Program-made: the position numbers and the translations under genes
NCBI RefSeq assembly: GCF_029873215.1
Contig: NZ_CP123620.1
Span: 3,782,001 to 3,846,000, forward strand
Direction of reading: 5' to 3'
Length of the DNA stretch: 64,000 nucleotides
Origin: Nocardioides sp. BP30
GTDB lineage: Bacteria > Actinomycetota > Actinomycetes > Propionibacteriales > Nocardioidaceae
In this document: in pieces, positions 25,407 through 35,200 of the stretch
Numbering within the stretch: the stretch's first letter is position 1
Layout: each line of letters starts with the position of its first letter
The notes under the pieces: generated by a model
What the model was told of the DNA's origin: nothing
Database searches by the model: none
Seen by the model: the letters and a program-made list of their open reading frames with translations, nothing else

Positions 25407-26945
25407 ATGAGTGAGATCGAGGTCGACCACCTGGTCATCGGGGCCGGTTTCGCCGGGTTGTGCGCGGCGATCAAGCTGGACGAGAGCGGCGAGCGCGACT
25501 TCGTCGTGGTCGAGAAGGACAGCGACGTCGGGGGCACCTGGCACATCAACACCTACCCGGGCGCGGAGTGCGACGTGCCGAGCCAGCTCTACAGCTACTC
25601 CTTCGCGCTGAACCCGGACTGGTCGAAGGTCTACTCCCCCCAGCAGGAGATCTGGGAGTACACCAAGCGGGTGGCCGAGCGCGCCGGCGTGCTCGACCGG
25701 TTCGTGCTCGGCACCGCCGTGGACGACGCCCACTGGGACGCCGGCCGGCAGCGCTGGCTCGTGAACACCAGCGCGGTCGGGAGCGGGGCGCGCACGACGT
25801 ACGCCGCCCGGACGGTGATCGCCGGCAGCGGCGGCCTCTCCGAGCCGAGCCTGCCCGACATCGAGGGCATCGAGTCCTTCGCCGGCGCCACCTTCCACAG
25901 CGCCCGCTGGAACCACGATGTCGACCTGACCGGCAAGCGGGTGGCGGTGATCGGCACCGGCGCCTCGGCGATCCAACTCGTCCCGGAGGTCGCCAAGGTG
26001 GCCGGCCGGCTCGACGTCTACCAGCGCACCCCGAACTGGATCATCCCGCGCAACGAGCGCCACTTCAGCACGCTGGAGAAGACGTTGTTCCGGCATGTTC
26101 CGGGCGTCCAGCGCGCGGTGCGCGCCGGCGTCTACGCGATGCTCGAAGCGCGCGTGCCCGCCTTCACCCGCTTCCCGAGGGCGATGGCGGCGGTCGAGGC
26201 CCAGGTCAAGCGCAACATCGCCCAGGGCATCTCCGACCCGGAGCTGCGGGCGAAGGTCACCCCCACCTACCGCGCCGGATGCAAGCGGATCCTGGTCTCC
26301 AACAAGTGGTACCCGGCACTGGACCGGGACAACGTGGAGCTGATCACCGACGGCATCGCGCGGGTCACGCCCACCGGGATCGTGACCGCCGACGGGACCG
26401 AGCGCGAGGTCGACGTCCTGGTCATCGCGACCGGCTTCCACGTCACCGACCCGCCGATCGCCCAGCACCTGACCGGGCGCGAGGGGCGCACCCTGGCCGA
26501 TGTGTGGGCCAAGACCGGGATGCGCGCCTACAAGGGGACGACCATCCACGGCTTCCCCAACCTGTTCCAGCTCGTCGGTCCCAACACAGCGCTGGGACAC
26601 AGCTCGATGATCTTCATCATCGAGTCGCAGGTGCGCTACGTCGTCGACGCCGTCACCACGATGCGGCGCCAGGAGTGGGCGACCGTCGAGCCGACCCTCG
26701 CTGCCCAGGAGCAGTGGAGCGCTGCCGTCCAGCGCCGGATGCGGCGCACGGTGTGGACGACCGGCGGCTGCGCGAGCTGGTATCTGGACCAGTTCGGTCA
26801 CAACACCACCCTGTGGCCCGGTCAGACCTTCACCTTCCGCCGGCGCCTCGCCCGCTTCGATCCCGAGCAGTACGACGTCACAGCACTCAGCAGCGTGTCC
26901 GACGACAAGGGCACGCCGACCGCCAAGGAGGCAGTCTCCGCATGA
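25407..26945 (+). CDS. Flavin-containing monooxygenase, Baeyer-Villiger type
   Basis: A 512-residue FAD/NADPH enzyme that inserts oxygen into ketones. FAD motif GAGFAG near residue 13, GGTWHINTYPG near 44, the Baeyer-Villiger fingerprint FAGATFHSARWNHD near 152, the NADPH motif GTGASAIQ near 180, and ATGFHVTDPP near 335 are all present. It overlaps the following SDR gene by 4 nt (ATGA), so an alcohol dehydrogenase/ketone monooxygenase pair is likely: the SDR would make a ketone that this enzyme converts to an ester. The substrate is unknown; steroid-like, terpenoid or long-chain ketones are common for such pairs. Confidence 0.92.
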   Translation: MSEIEVDHLVIGAGFAGLCAAIKLDESGERDFVVVEKDSDVGGTWHINTYPGAECDVPSQLYSYSFALNPDWSKVYSPQQEIWEYTKRVAERAGVLDRFVLGTAVDDAHWDAGRQRWLVNTSAVGSGARTTYAARTVIAGSGGLSEPSLPDIEGIESFAGATFHSARWNHDVDLTGKRVAVIGTGASAIQLVPEVAKVAGRLDVYQRTPNWIIPRNERHFSTLEKTLFRHVPGVQRAVRAGVYAMLEARVPAFTRFPRAMAAVEAQVKRNIAQGISDPELRAKVTPTYRAGCKRILVSNKWYPALDRDNVELITDGIARVTPTGIVTADGTEREVDVLVIATGFHVTDPPIAQHLTGREGRTLADVWAKTGMRAYKGTTIHGFPNLFQLVGPNTALGHSSMIFIIESQVRYVVDAVTTMRRQEWATVEPTLAAQEQWSAAVQRRMRRTVWTTGGCASWYLDQFGHNTTLWPGQTFTFRRRLARFDPEQYDVTALSSVSDDKGTPTAKEAVSA

Positions 26946-27772
26946 AGAACTTCAAGGACAAGGTCGTCGTCATCACCGGTGCCGGCTCCGGCATCGGCCG
27001 AGCGCTCGCCCTCGACTTCGCGGGCCGCGGCGCCCGGCTCGCGCTCTCCGACATCAACGAGGCCGGCCTCGCCCAGACGGTGGAGGCGGTCAAGGCCGCC
27101 GACGCCGAGGTCCGCTCGGACCGGCTCGACGTCGCCGACCGGGCAGCGTTCGAGGCGTACGCCGCCGAGATCGTGGCGCACTTCGGCGTGGTCAACGTGG
27201 TGATCAACAACGCCGGCGTCGCCCTGGCCGGCGATCTGGTCGACCTCGAGTGGGAGGACATCGACTGGATCCTGGGCATCAACTTCTACGGCGTGCTGCA
27301 CGGCACCAAGTTCTTCCTGCCGGCCCTGATCGAGTCCGGCGACGCCCACCTGGTGAACATCTCCTCGCTCTTCGGGCTGGTCTCCATGCCCGGCCAATCG
27401 ATGTACAACGCCGCCAAGTACGCCGTGCGCGGCATGACCGAGGCACTGCGCGAGGAGATGCTGATCGCCCGGACCGGGGTGGGCGTCACGGCCGTCCATC
27501 CCGGCGGGATCAAGACAGCGATCGCGCGCTCGGCCCGCACCTCGGCCAAGGAGGACCAGGAGGCCACCGCTCGGTTCTTCGACGAGAAGCTGGCTAAGAC
27601 CACCCCCGAGAAGGCCGCTCAGGTGATCATCCGCGGCATCGAGAGGAAGCAGGCTCGCGTGCTGGTCGGCCTGGACGCGCACGCCATCCACAACTTCGGC
27701 AAGTTCACCGGCTCGCGCTACCAGGACCTGATCGCGCTGGGCGCGCGCAAGGTGATGCCGCCGAAGCGTTGA
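26942..27772 (+). CDS. Short-chain dehydrogenase/reductase
   Basis: A 276-residue classical SDR. Cofactor motif TGAGSGIG near residue 14, NNAG near 91, the catalytic Ser in VNISSLFG and YNAAK with the Tyr/Lys pair near 158 are present; the segment AVHPGGIKTAIARSA follows. Translationally coupled to the upstream monooxygenase by an ATGA overlap, which points to oxidation of an alcohol or reduction of a carbonyl in the same degradation or modification pathway. Confidence 0.92.
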   Translation: MKNFKDKVVVITGAGSGIGRALALDFAGRGARLALSDINEAGLAQTVEAVKAADAEVRSDRLDVADRAAFEAYAAEIVAHFGVVNVVINNAGVALAGDLVDLEWEDIDWILGINFYGVLHGTKFFLPALIESGDAHLVNISSLFGLVSMPGQSMYNAAKYAVRGMTEALREEMLIARTGVGVTAVHPGGIKTAIARSARTSAKEDQEATARFFDEKLAKTTPEKAAQVIIRGIERKQARVLVGLDAHAIHNFGKFTGSRYQDLIALGARKVMPPKR

Positions 27773-27801
27773 GGCGGCATCGCCGGGGCGGTCCTGGCGG
27801 A

Positions 27802-27821
27802 ACGGCTGTCGGATGAGCCGT
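27802..27821. terminator. Weak hairpin between convergent SDR and FUSC genes
   Basis: ACGGCT and AGCCGT form a 6-bp stem with an 8-nt loop in the 72-bp gap between two convergent genes. Its role as a terminator is suggested mainly by position. Confidence 0.35.
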
Positions 27822-27844
27822 CTGGCCGGCCATCTCGTCCAGGA

Positions 27845-28927
27845 CTACCCCAGCGCCGGCAGCGCGTCCGTCGCCTCGTACTGCCCCATCCCGGTCAGCT
27901 GCAGCAGGTCGACCAGCACCGAGCGCAGCTGCAGCAGCACACCCTCGGCGTTGATGACCTCCGAGCGCGGGACCCGTCCGGTGGCCTCGCCGATGGCCAG
28001 CAGCTCCGGCTGCACGGCGAGTGCCATCCGGTTCGCCCGCAGCTCGGTGACGATCTGGTCGGTGGCCAGCGCGAGTCGCAGGGCGAGCTCGGCGTACTCC
28101 TCGGGCACCGGCTGGCCACGGTAGGCGGCCACCGCGACCTGCCGGACCAGCACGCGGGTCGAGCGCAGCGCCCGGTCGAGCGGCTCGACCAGCTCGCTCA
28201 TCGCCCGGAGGTTGGCGCGGTGCCGGACCCGGAACGGGCTCGAGGCGACGACGGACATGCCCTCGTCCGCCGCCGCCTGCAGCTCGCGCACGAGCGGGTC
28301 GGTGCTGCGCGCCTCGGCCAGCACCGCCATGCCGTGCACGGCGTCCGCCTCGCGCATCACCTCCGCCGCCGCCCGCAGCAGGGTGGAGATCTTGGCGACC
28401 ACCACCGCCGCCTGCTCCCGCGGACGGCGCAGCGGCGCGGCCGGCACGATCGTCGCTGCGACCAGCGCCACCCCGCCGCCGACGAGCGCATCGGTCCACC
28501 GGGTCCAGGCGGTGCCCGAGCTCGGCACGAGCGCTGTGACGAAGATGCCCTGCACCGCCGCCTGGTTGACGAAGAGCTGGCCGCCGTTGACGAACAGTGC
28601 GATGGACATGCCCAGCGCGACGATCAGCATGATCTGCAGCGGGCCGGTGCCCAGCCACGCGACGAGCAGGTCGCCGAGCAGGACGCCGAGCGCGACGCCG
28701 AGCGTGACCTCCGCGACCCGGCGCAACCGCTGGCCGTAGGAGGTGCCGAGCGAGACGATCGCCGCCACGCCCGCGAACACCGGCGCCTTGTGGTGCAGCA
28801 GCTCGTGCGCCAGCAACCAGGCGACACCGGCCGCGATGGCACACTGCGCCACCTGCCAGCGCCGCGCCTTCCAGCGCGCCAGACCCCGCCGCCACGCCGC
28901 GCGCGCCTCCTCACCGCGCAGCCGCAT
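27845..28927 (-). CDS. FUSC-like / aromatic acid exporter family membrane protein
   Basis: A 360-residue protein with about six N-terminal transmembrane helices (residues 25-160), with GVAAIVSLGTSYGQRLRRVAEVT-like spacing over residues 53-75 and LGVALGVLLGDLLVAWLG after it, then a soluble helical C-terminal half. This is the layout of the FUSC/ArAE family of possible exporters and of related mycobacterial membrane proteins. The start at 28927 has GGAGGAG 4 nt upstream and overlaps the methyltransferase gene by 17 nt, indicating coupling. Transport function and substrate are inferred only from family. Confidence 0.8.
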   Translation of the reverse strand: MRLRGEEARAAWRRGLARWKARRWQVAQCAIAAGVAWLLAHELLHHKAPVFAGVAAIVSLGTSYGQRLRRVAEVTLGVALGVLLGDLLVAWLGTGPLQIMLIVALGMSIALFVNGGQLFVNQAAVQGIFVTALVPSSGTAWTRWTDALVGGGVALVAATIVPAAPLRRPREQAAVVVAKISTLLRAAAEVMREADAVHGMAVLAEARSTDPLVRELQAAADEGMSVVASSPFRVRHRANLRAMSELVEPLDRALRSTRVLVRQVAVAAYRGQPVPEEYAELALRLALATDQIVTELRANRMALAVQPELLAIGEATGRVPRSEVINAEGVLLQLRSVLVDLLQLTGMGQYEATDALPALG

Positions 28928-30110
28928 CCCGCTCCTCCAGTCCCCCACCGACGGTCTCGGCCACGGCACGCAGCCGGGCGCGGGTGATCTCGGCGACGGT
29001 CGCCAGGCCGGCCCGCTCGGCGTTCGAGCCGACGCGGGTGGGCTCGGCGTGGTTGACCGACAGGCACGTACGCCGCCCGCCGTCCGCGAGGTTCTGCAGC
29101 GCCACGGCGTGACCGGTGGTCCCGGAGCCGGCGAAGAAGTCGAGCACCCGCGCGTCGGCGGGCATGGTGCCCAGGACACGACGCAGCAGGCCGGTGGGCT
29201 TCGGCGACTCGAAGACGTGCCCGACCAGCGACTTCAGCTCGGCCACCGCGGTGTCGGTGGACCCCACCTCGGCGGCTGTCCAGATGGTGCGCAGCTTCTT
29301 GCGCCGCGGCGTCCCCTCGCCACCGGTCACGTCGAGCCAGTCGCGCTGGAAGACGTCGATCCGCTCCCCCAGCCTGCCGAGGAGCTGTCGACAGACCAGG
29401 TCCTCGGTCCGGGCCGCGACCAGCGGCGCGCTCCAGCGCCACACCGCCGGGGAGCCGTCGCCGAAGACCGGCTTGATCTCGACAGCGCCCTCGAACGGCG
29501 CCACGTCGACCCGACCCGAGACGGGGTCGCCCCACAGTGGGTAGTGCAGCGTCGGCGCGGTGACCGGGTTGAACTTCTTGTTGGTGTTGCGCAGTGGCAG
29601 CCGCCGGTAGCGGCGGCCGTCCTCGGCGACGAGGCGGAAGTCGGCCTCGTCCACCAGGTCGGGCGAGGAGGCGTCCAGCACGCAGGTGCGCGCGTCGAGG
29701 GCGTAGACCAGCAGGTACTCGTGCGAGGTGGCGAAGCCCTTGCCGAGCTGACGACCCTTGGCATTGAGGTTCACCACCACCTGCGCCAGGAAGTTGGCCT
29801 CGCCGTACACCTCGTCCAGCAGCAGCCGCAGGTAGGCGACCTCGTTGTCGTCGATCGAGACGTAGAGCGCCGATCCGGGCGCCATCACGGCACGGGCAGC
29901 CTCCAGCCGGGGGCGCATCATCGCCACCCACGCCTCGTGCCTGCCCTTGCGCCGCCCGTCGGCGCCGCGCAGGTCGTCGCTGTAGGAGAAGGCGCTGCCG
30001 GTGTTGTAGGGCGGGTCGATGTAGACGAGGTCGAACGTCTCGCCCGCCTCGGCGAGCCCGCGCAGCACGTCGAGGTTGTCGCCTTCGATGAAGGTGTTCC
30101 ACGGCCGCAC
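28911..30110 (-). CDS. Orphan site-specific DNA methyltransferase (beta-class, Type III Mod-like)
   Basis: A 399-residue adenine- or cytosine-N-methyltransferase. Motif IV comes first (VYIDPPYNTGSAFSY near residue 30) and motif I (LDFFAGSGTTGHAV near 345) last, the beta-class order; the segment between carries the target-recognition region. Mod subunits of Type III systems are usually longer (about 600). No endonuclease or helicase subunit is adjacent, so this looks like a solitary methylase. The GTG at 30110 has TAGGGT 7 nt upstream. It is divergent from the protease gene and overlaps the FUSC gene downstream. Confidence 0.88.
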   Translation of the reverse strand: MRPWNTFIEGDNLDVLRGLAEAGETFDLVYIDPPYNTGSAFSYSDDLRGADGRRKGRHEAWVAMMRPRLEAARAVMAPGSALYVSIDDNEVAYLRLLLDEVYGEANFLAQVVVNLNAKGRQLGKGFATSHEYLLVYALDARTCVLDASSPDLVDEADFRLVAEDGRRYRRLPLRNTNKKFNPVTAPTLHYPLWGDPVSGRVDVAPFEGAVEIKPVFGDGSPAVWRWSAPLVAARTEDLVCRQLLGRLGERIDVFQRDWLDVTGGEGTPRRKKLRTIWTAAEVGSTDTAVAELKSLVGHVFESPKPTGLLRRVLGTMPADARVLDFFAGSGTTGHAVALQNLADGGRRTCLSVNHAEPTRVGSNAERAGLATVAEITRARLRAVAETVGGGLEERDAAAR

Positions 30111-30117
30111 ATGCCGA

Positions 30118-30123
30118 ACCCTA
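30118..30123 (-). promoter_or_regulatory. -10 box (TAGGGT) of the DNA methyltransferase gene
   Basis: TAGGGT on the minus strand is followed by 7 nt and GTG at 30110 without a Shine-Dalgarno sequence. Confidence 0.45.
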
Positions 30124-30170
30124 TGCGGCCGGGCCGTGCCGGCGTTGCGACGCACCGGCATAGTGAGGAC

Positions 30171-30899
30171 ATGGGTAGGTGGACCCGTTCGACGCCGACG
30201 CTGATGCTCGCCTCGCTCGTGTTCACGGTGGGCATCCTGCTGGTCGTTCCGACGGCGGTCGGCCAGCAGTTCCGGGGGTTGATCCACTTCCGTCAGCCCA
30301 GCCGGATCCTGCCGGCGGTACCGCTGCCGGCCGAGCACGGCCCCTACGCGTTCGAGCAGACCCAGCCCGGGAGCGACGATCCGGTCACGTACAACCCGTG
30401 CAAGCGGATCGAGTACGTCGTGAACCCGGCCGGCGGACCGCCCGACGCGCTCGCCTTCATCTCCGCGGCGGTGGCCACCGTCAGTCGGGCATCGGGACTG
30501 GCCTTCCAGGACGACGGCACCACCGCGGACACCGACTTCGAGCACCGCAGTGCCGGTGATCCGGTGCTGATCGGCTTCGTCGAGCCGGGCGAGATCAAGG
30601 GCATGAGCGTGGAGAGCGGTCACATCGGCCTGGGCGGCAGCACGGCGTACGACGTCGGCTTCGGCCACCGGGCCTATCGCACGGGCATGGTGGCGCTGCG
30701 CTCGGACTGGTTCGACACCGGCGAGGTGAGCCGGGCCGAGAAGCAGGCGGTGGTCATGCACGAGCTGGGCCACGTGCTCGGTCTGGACCACGTCAAGGAC
30801 CCGCACCAGCTGATGGCGGCCGAGAACACCGGCCTGACCACGCTCGGGCCGGGTGACCGCGAGGGGCTCGCACTGCTCGGGCGCGGCGCCTGCCGGTGA
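30171..30899 (+). CDS. Matrixin-like zinc metalloprotease, membrane-anchored or secreted
   Basis: A 242-residue protein with an N-terminal hydrophobic segment (about residues 10-30) and an extracytoplasmic domain holding the metzincin motif HELGHVLGLDH (near residue 200; three zinc His and the catalytic Glu). QLMAAE downstream is in the place of the metzincin Met-turn. The preceding FISAAVATVSRASGLAF fits the matrixin active-site helix context. It may act on cell-envelope proteins. Its TGA stop is the TGA inside the first unit of a 22-bp repeat. Confidence 0.87.
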   Translation: MGRWTRSTPTLMLASLVFTVGILLVVPTAVGQQFRGLIHFRQPSRILPAVPLPAEHGPYAFEQTQPGSDDPVTYNPCKRIEYVVNPAGGPPDALAFISAAVATVSRASGLAFQDDGTTADTDFEHRSAGDPVLIGFVEPGEIKGMSVESGHIGLGGSTAYDVGFGHRAYRTGMVALRSDWFDTGEVSRAEKQAVVMHELGHVLGLDHVKDPHQLMAAENTGLTTLGPGDREGLALLGRGACR

Positions 30900-30960
30900 C
30901 CACTCGACCGGCGATAGGTGACCACTGGAGCCGCGGTAGGTGACGTCTGGGGCGTGCGGT
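30895..30960 (+). repeat. 22-bp-period repeat at the protease stop codon
   Basis: GGTGAC occurs at 30895, 30917 and 30939, exactly 22 bp apart. Unit cores: GGTGACCACTCGACC, GGTGACCACTGGAGC, GGTGACGTCTGGGGC. The TGA of the first unit ends the protease gene; the last unit runs up to the Mug ribosome-binding site. Confidence 0.88.
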
Positions 30961-30975
30961 CTGGGAGGGTGAGGC

Positions 30976-31554
30976 ATGCCCCGCTTCAGCCGTGCCGAGC
31001 TCGAGTCGTTCCGCGACGCCCGCGTGCCCGATCTCCTCCCGCACCCCGGTCAGGACCTCAGACTGCTCTTCGTCGGCATCAACCCCGGGCTGTGGACAGC
31101 CGCGACGCAGACGCATTTCGCGCACCCGGTCAACCGGTTCTATCCGGCGCTGCTGGCGGCCGGCGTCATCACGCGTCCGATCGACCCCGCTGCCGGGATG
31201 AGCGAGAAGGACCGCGAGCACCTGCGCGGTCGCGGGATCGGCATCTCCAACCTCGCCCACCGCGCCACCGCCCGTGCCGACGAGCTGAGCAAGGAGGAGC
31301 TGCGTGCCGGGGCCGAGGTCCTCACCGCCCTGGTCATCGAGCGCCGGCCCCGGGTGGTGGCGGTCGCCGGGATCACGGCGTACCGGACGGCCTTCGGCCT
31401 GCCGAAGGCGATCCTCGGCCGCCAGCCGACGACCCTCGGCGAGGCCGAGCTGTGGGTGGTGCCCAACCCGAGCGGCCTCAACGCCCACGAGACGGTCGCC
31501 TCGCTCGCCCAGGCGTACGGCGCCGCAGCCCGCGCGGCCGGCGTGATCAGCTGA
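30976..31554 (+). CDS. mug: G/U mismatch-specific DNA glycosylase
   Basis: A 192-residue uracil-DNA-glycosylase superfamily enzyme that removes uracil or related bases from G:U or G:T mismatches. Motif 1 LFVGINPGLWTA (near residue 31) has the Mug-type Asn, and motif 2 VVPNPSGLNAH (near 161) is present; NRFYPAL near 53 is also typical. GGGAGGGTGAGG precedes the ATG. The last 8 nt overlap the convergent sortase gene. The repair role complements LigC/Prim-PolC at the other end of the window. Confidence 0.92.
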   Translation: MPRFSRAELESFRDARVPDLLPHPGQDLRLLFVGINPGLWTAATQTHFAHPVNRFYPALLAAGVITRPIDPAAGMSEKDREHLRGRGIGISNLAHRATARADELSKEELRAGAEVLTALVIERRPRVVAVAGITAYRTAFGLPKAILGRQPTTLGEAELWVVPNPSGLNAHETVASLAQAYGAAARAAGVIS

Positions 31555-32188
31555 CCGACGCCAGCACGCCGAAGGCGACCATCCGGTTGTCGGTGTGGAA
31601 CAGCTCGCTGCAGGTGGTGAGCGTGAGCAGGCGCTGTCCGGCCCGCTGGGCCGGCTCCACGCCGCCCTCGGGGTTGGTCGGCAGCGCCGCCGTGACCCAG
31701 GTCGAGGTGAACGGCACCACCAGCGCGTCCCCAGCGCTGGTGAGTCGGTAGGTGTAGGTGGCGGCCCTGGTCTGCACGATCACCCGGTCGCCGACCCTCA
31801 GGTCCGGCATCCGGCGCAGCGGCTCGCCGTGGGTGATGCGGTGCGCCGCGAGCGCGTAGTTGCCGACCTGGCCGGGACCGACGGCGCCGCTGAAGTGCCC
31901 GAAGCCGGTGGCCAGGACCGCATCGGAGGTGCCCTCCAGCACCGGCACCGCGTAGGACGCGCCGAAGCGCGGGATCCGGATGATGGCGTCGGCGTCGCCC
32001 CAGCGGGTGCGCACCGATCCGTCCCCGTCGTGCCAGGCCTGACGGAGCGCGCCGACCGCCTGGTCGCGGTGCCGGTGGCTGACCCAGGTCGTGCCCCAGA
32101 ACTCCCACGCCACGTAGCCCAGCAGCGCGAGCCCCGCCGCTACCAGCGCCAGTCCGGGCCAGAGCAGCAGCCGGCGACGTCTTCCCAC
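31547..32188 (-). CDS. Class E-like sortase (catalytic residues intact)
   Basis: A 213-residue membrane-bound transpeptidase. One N-terminal transmembrane helix (about residues 7-28) is followed by the sortase barrel. Catalytic His is in ALAAHRITHGEP (near 110), Cys in LLTLTTCSELFH (near 185) and Arg in the following DNRMVAFG. Class E enzymes in actinobacteria attach surface proteins to the wall. No LPXTG or LAXTG sorting signal was seen in any protein of this window, so its substrates are elsewhere. The GTG at 32188 has GAGGAT 6 nt upstream. Confidence 0.88.
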   Translation of the reverse strand: MGRRRRLLLWPGLALVAAGLALLGYVAWEFWGTTWVSHRHRDQAVGALRQAWHDGDGSVRTRWGDADAIIRIPRFGASYAVPVLEGTSDAVLATGFGHFSGAVGPGQVGNYALAAHRITHGEPLRRMPDLRVGDRVIVQTRAATYTYRLTSAGDALVVPFTSTWVTAALPTNPEGGVEPAQRAGQRLLTLTTCSELFHTDNRMVAFGVLASVS

Positions 32189-32245
32189 GGCACCATCCTC
32201 GCCGACCCGTCCCCCGCCGACCGCAAGGGCTCGCTGGAGCACGAC

Positions 32246-32273
32246 GGGGGCGTGGCCCGCAGACCACGCCCCC
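32246..32273 (-). terminator. Terminator downstream of the secreted amidase gene
   Basis: GGGGGCGTGG and CCACGCCCCC form a perfect 10-bp stem with an 8-nt loop, 16 nt after the amidase stop. Confidence 0.75.
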
Positions 32274-32288
32274 GCCGGTGCCTTCGGA

Positions 32289-35200
32289 CTAGCGGACGAC
32301 CTTGAGCACCACCGCCCGGCTGGTGGCCGGCGCGTACGACGCGTCACCGGCGACGTACACCTTGATGCGGTGCTTGCCCTTGGCGAGCCTGGGCAGCTTG
32401 ACCGAGCCGTGGGCGGAGTCGAGCGTGGCCGAGGTCAGGATCCTCTTGCCGTCGTACACCAGCACGGTGTGCGTGCCGGCGACCGCGCCCGTCGAGGAGA
32501 TCCCCACCGTGAGCCTGGCCCGGTGTCCGACCCGCACCTTCTTCTTGGCCAGCTTCACCGTCACGCTCGGTCGTGCGTACCGGACCGTCAGCGTCGCCGT
32601 CGCCGTGCTGGCGGCGACCTCCGTCGACCCGGCGTAGGTAGCTGTCACGACGTAGGTGCCGACCCCGATCCCGGCCGGCACCGCCACGGTCGCCTTGCCG
32701 CCGGCGAGGGTGCCCGTGACCGTCTTGCCGGCGACCTGCACCGTGACGGTCCCGGTGGGCTTCGCGTCGCTGGCGACCGTCACCGTCGCCGAGGTCGTCG
32801 AGCCGTAGGTGATCGCCGTGCTCGCCAGCGACAGACCCGTCGTCGACGCCGCCGCTCCGGCGAACGCCAAGGCGGGCGCGAACGTGGTGTGCAGACGCGC
32901 GTGCGACTGCTGGTCGACGGCGTACCCGTAGCCGAGCACCTGCGCGTCGCTCCACGACGGACCGACGATCTGCAGGTTGTCGGACTGACCGTTGGCGTTC
33001 ACGCCGATCGGCATGATCACCGTCGGCAGGCCGACGTTGGAGGTCGGCACGTTGGTGCCGCGGTCGGAGCTGAAGATGTCCGAGGACTCGTCGTTGTTGC
33101 CCACGCCGGTCAGGAAGCCGGGGTAGATGACCGCGGAGACGCCGGCCGAGGACATCCAGGAGTCGTACGCCGCCTTGTAGGCGTCACGACGGGCCAGGTA
33201 GTTCGTGATGTCGGTGTCGGTCATCGGCACCGAGGTGCTCGGCCGCGAGACGTTGTAGGGCAGGTTCGCCGGCGACGACTTGAGGTCGCCGGGCGTCGCG
33301 AACGGGAAGCCCTGATTCTCGTCGATGTACTTCCACCAGCCCTCGGTGCTGCTGCCGGCGCCGGAGGTGATCGTGTAGGGGTTGCCGTTCGCGTCGAGCA
33401 GGGGCGGCTGTGCGGGCACGGGCGTGGTGATCGGGACCAGTGTGCCGCCCGCAGCCTCGATGGCGGCCGTCGCGTGCGCCAGCGCGATCGCGCCGGTGGT
33501 GTCGTCGGCGATCTTCGTGGACTGGAACGAGCTGGGCAGATAGCCGATGACCTTGCCCTTCAGAGCGTCGGCGTTGAGCGCGGTCTTCCACTCCGTTGGC
33601 CGCTTGGCGTTGTCCACCCGCGAGGTCAGGATGTCGTCGGGGTCGTTGCCCGTCGTCTGGGTAGCTGTCGCGTCCAGCAGCGAGGCGAGGTCCGGGATCG
33701 ACTTGGCGATCGGGCCGGCGTAGTCCTGGCCCCAGGTCAGCGGCATGACACCGTCGGTGCTGCTGAGCCCGTCGGTGCCACGGAACGCGTAGACGCTGCT
33801 CCCGGTGGACGGCGCGTAGAGCGAGACACCCGTCTGGGTGCCCATCGCCGCCGCCGCCATGTCCGTCGCGACGGCGACGGCCGAGCCGCCACTGGAGCCG
33901 AAGGACGACTTGGACGGGTAGAGCGCGTTCCAGGTCTGCTCGAAGCCGCTCTCGCTCCACGAGCCGGAGTTGGCGAACTCGGACAGGTTGGTCTTGCCGA
34001 TGATCACCGCTCCCGCCTTGCGCAGGTCCGCGACCTGCCAGGCGTCGGTGGCAGGCTGCCAGTCCTCCAGTGCGCGCGTGCCGCCGGTGGTCGGCATGTC
34101 CTTGGTGTTGTAGAGGTCCTTGACAGCGATCGGGATCCCGAGGAGGTCTCCGGTCTTGCCGGCCGCGCGCGCCTGGTCGGCGGCCATCGCCTGGGCGATG
34201 GCGGTCTTGGCGACAGTGATGAAGGCGTGGAAGCCGAGCTGCCCCTGGTCGTAGGCCTGGATCCGGTCGAGGTAGGCCTTGGTCAGCTGGACCGACGTCA
34301 CCTTGCCGGCGCTCAGGTCGGCCTGGAGCTGCTGGATCGTCTTGCCCGTCACGTCGTAGCCGACGGTCGTGGTGGCACCGGTCGCCGGGTCGAGGGGCGC
34401 GGCCGGCAGCCTGAGCGGCTCGGCGCCGGAGCAGATCGCGTCGCTGAGGCCGAGGCTGGTGCGATCCCAGTTGGCGACCGTGCACAGCTCGTCGACCGAC
34501 AGGTTGCCCACCTTGGGAGCAGTCGCCAGCGCCGCGGTGGTGGTGCTGATCGTGCTGGTGTCACCCTGCGCCCCCACGACCACGTAGTGCAGCAGCGAGC
34601 TGGTCGCGCCCGGCTGGATGGTCAGCGTCTGCACGAAGCCGGGGTTGTTCGAGGCGCTCCCGGTCGTCGAGTACGTCGAGGTGAACGGGTCGAGCTGCTG
34701 GTTGCCGAGGTGGCTGCTCCCGGTGCTGCCGAGCACCACCCCGGTGGGCCGGTAGGAGGCGCCCTGGTAGGTGGCGGTGGCCCAGGTGTCGTCGGTGTCG
34801 ATGGTCGTGTTGCCGTCGCTGGAGGCCGAGACCGTGGCAGCGGTCGCCGCACCGCCGCCCGAGGCCAGGTCCGCGGGATCGCCGTACCCCAGGGAGCCGC
34901 CGAAGGAGACCTCGATCGTCTCCGGCTCGGTGGAAGTGTTGGTGAAGGTGTCGAAGAAGGAAGCGGTGTCGGCGGTGGTCGCGAGGTCCAGCTTGCGGGT
35001 CACCGTGATGTTGCCCAGCCGCACCGACCGGGTCGAGAGATAGCTGCCGTTGCCGCTCGGCTCCAGGCCGAACCCGCGCATCATCTGGTCGTTCATCCGC
35101 GGCGCCGAGGACTCGTCGACGTGCAGGAACAGGCTGCCCATCCCCTCGGCGCGGGAGTTGGTCACCGCGCGCAGGCTGCCCGTGTCCAAGGCGGAGCGGC

